Part shown: piece by piece, positions 55,895 through 64,000 of the stretch
Layout of the letters: every line of letters begins with the position of its first letter
Numbering within the stretch: the stretch's first letter is position 1
DNA from: Berberis thunbergii
Taxonomy: Eukaryota; Streptophyta; Magnoliopsida; Ranunculales; Berberidaceae
NCBI GenBank assembly: GCA_003290165.1
Contig: QNQO01000600.1
Location: 310,001-374,000 of the forward strand
Direction: 5' to 3'
Length of the DNA: 64,000 bases
Made by a program: the position numbers and the translations under genes
The notes under the pieces: model-generated
Databases searched by the model: none
What the model saw: only the letters and a program-made list of their open reading frames with translations
Told to the model about the DNA's origin: nothing

Positions 55895-57120
55895 TAGGAA
55901 GCTTTACGAGTATATCTTGACTTGTATGACAAGTCTTCATATTTACTTCATGGTCCAACACATTAGTTGACCAGAAGTTTTTACGAATAAGTTGACTTGT
56001 ACATCCCAACTTTTTTAGATTCACTTTGTGGTCTGACATATTGATCGACCATAAGGTTTTATGAGCAAGTTGACTTATACGTCCCAACTTTGGTAGATTT
56101 ACTTCGTAGTCCGACATATTGATTGACCAGAAGGTTTTATGAGTAAGTTGACTTATACATGCATCCCAATTTTTGTAGATTTTCTTCATGGTTCGACATA
56201 TTGGTAGACCAGAATGTTTTATGAGTAAGTTGACTTATACGTCCCAACTTTGGTAGATTTACTTCGTGGTCCGATATATTGATCGACCATAAGGTTTTAT
56301 GAGTAAGTTGACTTATATGTCCCAATGTTTGTAGATTTACTTCATCGTTCGACATATTGGCCGACCAAAACTTTTTACAAATTAGTCTTGACTTATACAT
56401 CCAGACTTTTGCCTCGTGGTCTGACATAAAAGTCGACCGGAAGGTTTTTTTGAATTAGTCTTGACTTATACGTCCAGACTTTTACTCCTGATCCAACATA
56501 TTAGTCGATTAGAAGGTTTTACGAATTAGTCTTGACATATACATCGAGATTTTTACCTCGTGGTCCGACATGTTAGTAGGCCAGAAGGTTTTACGAATTA
56601 TTCTTGACTTATACGTCCCAACTTTTGTAGATTTACTTCATGGTTCGACATATTGGTTGACCATTAATTTTTACGAGTTATTCTTGACTTATACGACCGG
56701 ACTTTTGCCTCGTGGTTTGACATATTAGTCGACCAGAAGGTTTTTTCGAATTAGTCTTGACTTTTACCTCGTGGTCCGACATATTAGTCGACCAGAATGT
56801 TTTTCGAATTAGAGTTGACTTATACGTCTAAGCTTTTACCTTGTGGTAGAATATATTAGTCGACCAGAAGGTTTTACGAATTAGTCTTGACTTATACGTC
56901 CATAATTTTAGCTCGTGGTTCGACATATTAGTCAGCCAGAAGGTTTTTATGAATTAGTCTTGACTTATATGTCCAAACTTATACCTCGTGGTCTAACATA
57001 TTAGTTGGCCAAAATGTTTTACGAATTGTTCTTGACTTATACGTCCAGACTTTGATAGATTTGCTTCGTGGTTGATCATACCAAAAGTTTTATATTTTAC
57101 GTTTGACTTATATGTCCTTA
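55895..57120 (-). repeat. Expanded tandem repeats in RE2 (about 16 units)
   Basis: Units of roughly 75-81 bp built on (plus strand) TTGACTTATACGTCC, CGTGGTCCGACATATT and CAGAAGGTTTTACGAATTAG. These are the complement of the RE1 repeats. About sixteen copies are present against six in RE1, and unit length is less regular. Short blocks still encode NMSDHEVNLPKLGRISQL-like peptides on the minus strand. Confidence 0.9.
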
Positions 57121-57627
57121 CCTTTTGCTCACGGTTCAATATGCTGATCGTGCTAGTTGCCTTAACGCCTTCATTTAACTTGACTGTTTGAAAGTAAAAT
57201 GGAGGGTTTGAACTTGGAGTTTTATTGATAATCCTATTTCAGATGCTTAACATTCTATAACGAAATAGTTGTTCTTTCTTTTTCCAAAACTTTGTGGTTC
57301 GTAGTGTTGGTCATCTTATCTTGTTTGCTTGTTTTATGAGTGTTACGTTACAACGTATGATCTGTTTGTGAATAGTTCGTGCATTGCATCTTTCTTCTTA
57401 ATTGTTGCTTGATTGACGTTGTTCCTTATGATGATAGGGGTCAATTCCCACGCGCCCTTATTGCTTGTGGAGTACTCATATCATATTTTAAATTGGCTTT
57501 GGCTTCGTATCGCCTTAATATGTTTTGGTTTTTTTATGTCTTGAACTGACTGTGTCTGTTTTTAACTCATTTGTTGCAACATCTTCATTTATGATTCTCT
57601 TGTAGTATTGATAGTTTTTTCGTCATG

Positions 57628-57937
57628 TATATGATCATCACGAGGTAGCTAATAAATTTGGAATGCTTCTTGATCAAATCCTTGAGTGTGCACACGTCAA
57701 GATGTTTCGATTGGTGATTCTCTTGGCAATCAGGTGAGTTGAGTAGAATCCAACACCGAATTGTCCAATCATGCTCACATAAGTGCCAGCTGCCAAGGCT
57801 TCCATGAACTTCTGGGTTCCAGACCTTGCAACTGTATCAAGTTTATTTGCCAAATCAAAGGCTTTGTTGGTATTTTTAAGAATAATAATGTGGATCAAGC
57901 TCGCGTTCGCCAGTAAGGTCTTCGAACTCGATTAGTT
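57628..57937 (-). pseudogene. Captured HSP90 fragment in RE2
   Basis: Minus-strand reading [36 protein letters not shown] and [20 protein letters not shown] corresponds to the HSP90 ATP-binding domain. After AKRI it shifts to [16 protein letters not shown], the same jump over about 50 codons seen in RE1. Some motifs are nearer to true HSP90 here (GQFGVGFYS) than in RE1 (GQFSVGFYA), so each copy has decayed independently from a shared capture. Confidence 0.9.
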
Positions 57938-58239
57938 GGTTTATCTCTGTCTGAACTGCAAATGTCTCTGTGTCTCCCGTTGTGAGTTGTTGTAGTGGTC
58001 TTTTGGTCTCGTTCGATGATGTTGGTGCTCTTGCTTCAATATAGATCAGCTCTAGTAAGTGGTACCACTGATTGCTCCTTTGATCGACCAAATTGTTCAT
58101 TTCCTCCAGCTATGCAGTGCAAGGCATATATAACAATTATATGGGTTGTTCATTTGATCCCGCAGTGGCATCTACATTTTTTCCCTTTAGACTGCTTGTT
58201 TGGCAGCCCGACAAATTCCTTGAGTCGCCCTCTTTGAAT

Positions 58240-59200
58240 CTAGTGTTCAATTTCGTCCTTTAGGTTGTAGTGGTCTTCAATGTCATGCTCGTGATCCTTG
58301 TAGAAAGAGCAATACTTTCTTTTGTCTCACCCATCTAGGTTTCATCTCATTTTAAGCGGCCAGTTGACGTCCTTCCATTTTGCCATGGATTTCAGTATGC
58401 TCGCTCGACTCTTTTACAAGGTGGTGTATAGTTTGTATGTCTTCTTCACCACGTTTGTGACTTGTTCATGTGTGGGCCTCGTAGATTGCAACTTTTCGGG
58501 TTCCCGTTAAATGAATTTGGATCCCCCGTTGGTCTGATGCCTCTTCGACTGAGAGTTCTCTTCCCTAGGATTTTTGTCTCTCCTTCTTTCTTCTTTCCTT
58601 TCTCGCCTCTTCGATTGGCCATCCCTTTCGGATTCGTTCTTCTTTTTGGCTGCTAACATCACTTCGAGGGTAATGTGTTTCTGAGCGGTCTTCAACAAAG
58701 TTGCCATATTCTTCCGGGGCGGGGGGGGGGGGGGTCTCGATTCAGAAAATTGTAAAATGTTCCTCTTTTTAGTCCGGAGGTGAAGATGGCAATGGCCGTG
58801 TTGTCGCTGCAGCCGTCAACTCATTAGTAAAACGAGTGACGTACTCCCTTATAGTTTCTTCGAGCTTTTGCCTAATGTAAAACAAGTAGTGTGGACCCTT
58901 TCTCATCTGATGGCTGCCAATGAACCTTGTGATGAAGGCAGTGGTTAGCGCTTGGAAGGAGTCTATTGACCCTGGTGGTATGTTGTTGAACCAACTCATT
59001 GTCGGGGAAGTGAGGCTGGTAAAAAATGTTCGGCATAGGATGGACTTTGTGCTTTCTTTCAATGCCATCATGTGGGGAAGTGTCGTAGATGGTCTATTGG
59101 ATTGGTGGTGCCATCGTACAAATACAACTTTGCTTTTTTGGTAGAGAAGTTAAATGAGTAAGATGGTCTGGCCAATTTATATAACACATTAGGATTTGTG
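58240..59200 (-). pseudogene. gag: RE2 gag
   Basis: Minus strand: MMALKESTKSILCRTFFTSL, SWFNNIPPGSIDSFQALTTA, FITRFIGSHQMRKGPHYL and YVTRFTNEL match the RE1 gag. The following part contains a decayed FYKDHEHDIEDH segment and GRLKEFVGLPNK (58210-58290). A run of fourteen G residues interrupts near 58722. Not functional. Confidence 0.85.
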
Positions 59201-59681
59201 ACCCCAATCCTAAATGGAACTTGCGCAGGGATCCCATCGTTCTGGGAGGGGGCATTTTCTAGTGGTTCGCTGCCTTCGAGATTCCCTTGCTGAAGTTATG
59301 CAAGAACTTCATTATTTTCTCGGACGCGGTTGGAAAGTTTTGTTGTGGCAGTGCTTGGACATGTTTGGCAGATTGAGCATGTTCTTGGGTGAGTTTATCC
59401 ACCACTTTGATAAGAAGATCAATTTGGCTCATGAGTTAATCAACACGGGGATCTGTAGCAGTGCCGCCAAACATATGAGATGATTAGGCTACCCCCATGT
59501 CGCGATTCTCTGTTGCCAGGCATAGTTGGCCAAGTCATCAATGGGTTTGAAGTATGCACTATCAGCACTCCCGTTCACCAATGGAAGGAATGCCTTGATT
59601 GTTGCTAGGTTGGGGTTCTATAGAATATTCCATTTGTTTTAACTTTTATTATGAGTTGGATCTACTTGAAAGAAAACTATC

Positions 59682-59703
59682 GTTCCCACGGACGGCGCTA
59701 AAC
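59682..59703 (-). promoter_or_regulatory. RE2 primer-binding region
   Basis: Directly inside the 5' LTR the minus strand reads TTTAGCGCCGTCCGTGGGAA, matching the GCGCCGTCTGTGGGAAC-type sequence common downstream of LTRs in Tat/Athila gypsy elements. It is better preserved than in RE1. Confidence 0.75.
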
Positions 59704-60213
59704 TGATGCGTCCAAATCTGGTCTCCTGTGAATCTGACCTGCAAAACAAATGTTAGACTACCAAAGACCACCTGTTTGGTGGCCGAGGGTACTCCGATGC
59801 TTAAGTCAGTAACTCTTTTGGAGATGGAGATTAGGCTGGATAAAACTCAGTTGAAAATTGCATACCTTTGTCAAATGTCATATTTACCGTATATAGTGGT
59901 CGTTACTAATTCTTTGCATGACTTAAGCATGCGAAGCTCAACGAAGGGAGACGTTCTCTATAATAGTCTTCTTTTTTATGAAGATGCGTCCTTGAGGAGT
60001 AACTCCCTCCACGACTTTTTTTTTCTCTTTAACGTTCCTCTTCTTTAAGGGAGAGATTTGTCAGGCCTGGACTGGGCCTCTGACTATGATTTGTTTTGAT
60101 TGGCCCTTTTTGGGCTTTGTGAGTTGGTCAAGTTTCGAGGTACTTAGTCATCGTGATGGGCGATCTCTGCCACGTGTATGGCCGCAATGATAGTTTTATT
60201 TGATGTATCATCA
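59704..60213 (-). repeat. RE2 5' LTR (intact, holds the CACTA empty site)
   Basis: 510-bp LTR beginning (plus strand) TGATGCGTCCAAATC and ending TTGATGTATCATCA. GATAAAACTCAGTTGAAAAT near 59845-59865 is the uninterrupted counterpart of the CACTA 2 target in the other LTR. Confidence 0.95.
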
Positions 60214-60298
60214 GAAAGCATAAGCAGCAGCAACAATGAGACACACTTGAATTTTTTTGCTCCTCTTCCTTTGTTTTTCTTCGTCGCGCTCCCCGGAG
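60214..60298 (+). pseudogene. Split exon 1 (3' part) of the DUF4079-like gene
   Basis: Starts in the GAAAG duplication. Rejoined to the 5' part across one GAAAG copy, the frame reads MESISSSNNETHLNFF and APLPLFFFVALPG, then a donor (GGAGGTAAAGG) at 60299. The APLPLFFFVALPG segment is what suggests the DUF4079 family. Later exons are not found in the remaining 3.7 kb. Confidence 0.6.
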
Positions 60299-61895
60299 GT
60301 AAAGGTTTCTTATCTCATCATCATCCATTTCTCTCAATTAATTGTTTATATTCTCTTTTGATCAATTACCTACAAAATTCTAAGAAAAATACAAGTAAAG
60401 TGGTTCATAAGGGTTATCGTCCTACTCACCAAGTTAAAAGGATTCAAACTCAAAATTTTAAAAACACTTTAGAAGATCAAATAAAATTAAGAATTGGTGA
60501 AAAGAAGAGAAATAAGATTTGGAGAATAGAAGATGATTTTTTATTTTTTATTTTTGTAAAAGAAACTTTGATTTAAAATTGAGGACGAAAATTACTAAAC
60601 AAATTTACCAATTAACATAGAGGTCTCAAGGATTGGAGAATCCACCTCTTCGCTTTGTAGAGATTAATTTAACACATATTTTTTAACACTTGCACAAATT
60701 ATTTTAATTTTTCATTCAAGACTAATGCTCAAAAGAAAATATAGAATTTCACTTACCTCTTTCGATGTTAAAAGAAACTCCTTAACCACCATTATTCCAC
60801 CCCTCTTTCGAAGGTGATTTTTCAATGAATGTTTACAATTTATGAAGAATTGAAGAACTACAATATATATATATATATATATATATGATTCTTGTTTCCA
60901 AGTCCATATCTTCATTTCGCATAATCCTTCGTTGTCCATATTTTGATTCGACAACTTTGATTTATTAGTTGAATCTTGAATTAATAGAAGTAATACAAGT
61001 TTTATGAATTTTTTGTGTTTAAAAAAACCTCTACATCACTCAAATATGTTTCATCTTCTCTCCTTGAGAGGAGAGGTTTAGTCTACCATTGTCATTGTGA
61101 TAAAATAATCCAAGAGTAGAATTAGAAAGGTGAATGAGGAAGTAAACTAGTTAAATGATAACTAATGCATAAAAATATTAACTTTTATTATATTCAGAAC
61201 TAAAAACTTACATGTAACTTAAAGCTCCAACGAAAGAAAGTATTACTCTAAGCTATACTAGAGATAATAGATGTATGAAATAAAACTAGATGTATTTGAT
61301 GTCTTTTCTCCAAGAGTTTGAGAGCCTATTTATAGTGTTCTCCTCCAAGCTAGAAATGAGAAAAATCCTACAAATCATATCATATAAAATCAAGAGAGTC
61401 ATAATTAAGGATATATACATCAAGATAGTCCTAATTGGAGGTAGATACATGGGACAAAACTCAAGGTAATGGAATAATATTTCATTTGATCATTGGAATA
61501 TGCTTTGAGTTGATGTTTTATTTGTCTTTACGATTGCATGCTCCACACTTGAAGTTATTTTCTTCAAACTTGCCACATGTCTCCATCATAAATCACCACT
61601 AATTTGAATCAAATGTTGACTTATATAATATTGGTCTTGGAATGAAACTCTTTATCCACATGTGCCATGAACGTGCCCAGATGCCTAGATTACATTTCAT
61701 TGATTTCACAATTTCTCCAATTGTTCCAGGTCATGAAAACTTATGGTTGAATTGTCTCGAATTTTGCACATTTCTCAATTTCCTAAAAAAATTATGACAA
61801 TAATCAAACTCAAGACATTTAATTAATTTTAAGCACAATTAGAGAATAATAAAGAGGTAAATTGAACGTAAAAATCAATGTTTTGGGTGCTTATC
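60299..61895. other. AT-rich stretch (intron or insertion)
   Basis: Starts as the intron of the split gene. Contains an (AT)n microsatellite at 60863-60886. The part between the two copies of the exon segment has no recognised gene and may include an undetermined insertion (GGTGCTTATCA at its right edge). Confidence 0.45.
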
Positions 61896-62055
61896 AATAG
61901 TCTTATTTGATTTATCATCAGAAAGCATAAGTGGCGGCGACAATGAGACATTCTTGTATTCTTTTGCTCCTCTTCATTTGTTTTTCTTCATCGTGCTCTC
62001 TAGAGGTAAAAGTTTCTAATCTCATCATCATCATCCATTTCTCTCAATTAAATTG
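61896..62055 (+). pseudogene. Duplicate of the RE2-end/exon junction
   Basis: About 25 bp of the RE2 LTR end (TAGTCTTATTTGATTTATCA) followed by exon sequence (GAAAGCATAAGTGGCGGCGA; ESISGGDNETF, SFAPLHLFFFIVLSR) and the beginning of the intron, matching 60190-60350 with about one difference per ten bases. Since it includes the LTR edge, the duplication arose after RE2 inserted. The exon text is further decayed but retains the donor site (GAGGTAAAAG, 62006). Confidence 0.85.
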
Positions 62056-63500
62056 TTTTTTCTTCCATGTGATTAGAAATGAATGAAGTAAATAATTATC
62101 AATATGTAACAACAGCTAGGGCAATTAAGTCTGTGTTTGGGGACTTTTGTGATAGAGTTTATTGAGTTCCAATTATCAGAGAACTCGGACTCTTTCCCTT
62201 TCCTGTTTTCCCCTGCACCCACTTCTATCAAATCTCCCCCTTTTCCCAAATAGAGAGCTCTCTAGTTCTCCTTTGCGAGTTTATTGTTTCTTTTGTGTTT
62301 GTTCTTTTGCAGGTCTCGGGAGTTGTGCACTCCTTCTCCATCCTCTATTCTTCCTCCACCATTACTAGCCTTAGCTCCTCCCATAGTCATCATTTCATTT
62401 CCATTAATAGTCATCGCCTCCACAATCTGATCGGACTCATTAACTACAGTGAGCAATTACAATCCCAACTCTATACCCATCAACTATCCAAATTATCTCA
62501 TCACTCACTCCCTAATGCACCAAATCCCTCATCAACAAAGCATAATTTACTCGCTTAATTTACTCCCATTCTATCATACGATATTCCCCCAACACAGCCC
62601 CTTTCTTTTCAATTTTTCTTGCTCACTATTGTTATACCTCCATACTTATGGACATGTCAGAGCATAACTCAACTTTTAGACCAATCACAATAAAGCTTCG
62701 CAAGGAGGTTTTCGCTTACCGAATGGCCCTTCAGTGAAATATCATGAACCCCTTCCATGTCGAACACCTGTCAAACAAAAAAGACAATAACAACAGCTAC
62801 TATCTATATTATAATTCAGAGTGATGTTTTACTATTCATTGCTGACTGGGACAAAGTCAAATCGAAAGAATTAGAGTTAAAAGATGGTTAGGATTAAAAG
62901 TTGGGAAATGTATTGAATTTGAGGGTTGAGATTCATTTCTCATGATGGCGTATTGTAGATATAAAACAAGTAGAAGGGCAAAAATAATGAAATCTTTTGA
63001 AAAAAGTTGGTGGAATGTATATGTGGCGGAGAGAGAAAATATTGTGTTTTGCTTTTAGCAAAATGAAAATTATCATAACTATCTACATCGTTATCGAATT
63101 TTGGTAAAGTTAATGAAATGCATTTTTTAAGAACTTTCCAACAAAATCAATGATCAACACGAGCGCTAAAATTTTAAAAATATATATTCTATTAATAATA
63201 AAAAATGTATAATGTATTTCACATCTTTAATATTTTTTTAAAGCAATGAGACGAACCGATTATACCTGAAAAAAATGAGTTTGACATCTCAATGCACATT
63301 TAAATAAGAACTCTAAACTTCATGTTTTGACGAATTTAAAGATTATGGGAGAATTCATTATCAGCGTTTACATTTTTCTCTCAAGAGATTCAATTTTGAC
63401 CGAGTCTAATCCTAAAACTTATAATATATATTTTTACCTTAGAATAAGCTTACATTTCAGTATTAATTGAGAGTCAAAATGGGGATAGGGATTGAGGTTT
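62056..63500. other. Intergenic, nothing recognised
   Basis: AT-rich sequence; no gene, RNA or clear repeat is identified. Confidence 0.5.
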
Positions 63501-63533
63501 TCAGTACAAAATATTTAGTAAAAATAAAATTAT

Positions 63534-63812
63534 GTGGAGTGCCAACGACACGGGGCATACTCTAGTCTCATACAATTTACCAATGAAACAGACATGGTTA
63601 AGACACTCACCTTTGGTCCGTGGGTATTATTTGGCTGGTTAGTTTCTCTTAAGAAATGGGAAGAAAATTATGTGTCCATCAATTTCTCCATGGTCCCTTG
63701 TTGGATCCGCTATCACAAATTTTGTGTTTACAAAATATCCTTGAACGACCTCCAAACTCTGGCGTCATGTCTTGGGGAGTTCACGAAGGAAGATATAAGT
63801 TCACCAGTGTAA
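63534..63812 (+). pseudogene. DUF4283-like retroelement fragment
   Basis: Reads LIQFTNETDMVKTLTFGPWV, LFGWLVSLKKWEENYVSINF and MVPCWIRYHKFCVYKISLND. The pattern F-F..E-DM..L..GPW...G..L.L..W.........PCWIR matches DUF4283, the N-terminal domain found in ORF1 of plant LINEs and related zinc-knuckle proteins. The expected CX2CX4HX4C knuckle does not follow, so it is partial. The window ends shortly after. Confidence 0.65.
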
Positions 63813-64000
63813 GAAGATTCCCATACATTTTGATGATACATCGAAATGTCCTCTCACCTACACCGTACATGTGTCATGATGATCTCAAGGAATAATAGGC
63901 CCAAACGGCATCAAGCCCGCGAAGGGCAGTCTGCCAGCCAGACCCAAATTACTACGAGCTATTAAGCCCACACGTCTCACAGCCATCCCCAATACCCGTA

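Larger units (their letters stand above)
45746..60213 (-). mobile_element. LTR retrotransposon RE2, same family as RE1
   Basis: Minus-orientation copy of the RE1 family, flanked by the perfect 5-bp duplication GAAAG (45741-45745, 60214-60218). From its 5' end (right): LTR, primer-binding region, gag, HSP90 fragment, tandem repeats, antisense ORF (here on the plus strand), polypurine tract, LTR. Its 3' LTR is split by CACTA 2. Without that insertion the element is about 7.9 kb. Like RE1 it lacks pol. Confidence 0.95.

Overview
This is nuclear DNA from a flowering plant, most likely a eudicot. The evidence is a spliced R2R3-MYB gene with plant-type introns, a chloroplast-derived psbF-psbL-psbJ segment, fragments of plant gene families (polygalacturonase, ECT/YTH, VHA-A, PP1/TOPP), and a dense population of nested plant transposons. 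There is one apparently intact gene, the MYB gene at 25.9-27.1 kb on the minus strand. Nearly everything else is mobile DNA, broken host-gene fragments carried by it, or AT-rich sequence in which I see nothing.

Layout. 60-4441: CACTA element 1, with unusually long (~775 bp) inverted arms and minus-strand fragments of a PP1 phosphatase, an unidentified gene and a YTH-domain m6A reader. 5581-14515: LTR retrotransposon RE1 (TSD TCATC), a pol-less Tat-like Ty3/gypsy element with gag, a captured HSP90 fragment, 81-bp coding-phase tandem repeats and an antisense 'Transposase_28-like' ORF. 14.5-21.7 kb: relics, including a hairpin element, a TTA microsatellite and a probable long Del/Tekay-type LTR. 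21689-23243: a hAT element that contains plastid DNA. 25.9-27.1 kb: the MYB gene. 28492-36746: CACTA element 3 (TSD AAT), carrying minus-strand pieces of V-ATPase subunit A, polygalacturonase and phosphofructokinase, and itself hit by two hAT elements. 36.75-38.65 kb: 3' part of a LINE. 38.8-45.3 kb: hairpin elements with 9-bp duplications, inverted-repeat elements, a hAT relic and a SINE. 45477-60298: first exon of a chloroplast-protein gene (DUF4079-like), split by a second copy of the retrotransposon (RE2, minus orientation, 45746-60213, TSD GAAAG). The 3' LTR of RE2 was later split by CACTA element 2 (45892-52443, TSD TCA). 60.3-64 kb: a partial duplication of the RE2/exon junction, AT-rich DNA and a DUF4283 retroelement fragment.

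How it fits together. Order of events can be read from nesting: host gene, then RE2 into its exon, then CACTA 2 into the RE2 LTR; the intact LTR at 59.7-60.2 kb preserves the empty site. RE1 and RE2 share the same internally deleted HSP90 piece, so capture preceded spread of the family. The two CACTA families act as gene-fragment collectors, with all recognised fragments within an element in one orientation. The most notable features are this multi-gene capture, the HSP90 passenger of the retrotransposon, the plastid DNA in a hAT element, and a family of near-perfect GC-rich hairpins with 9-bp target duplications.

Limits: identifications come from reading translations against remembered family motifs. 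No search was run; divergence, copy number and expression cannot be judged here.
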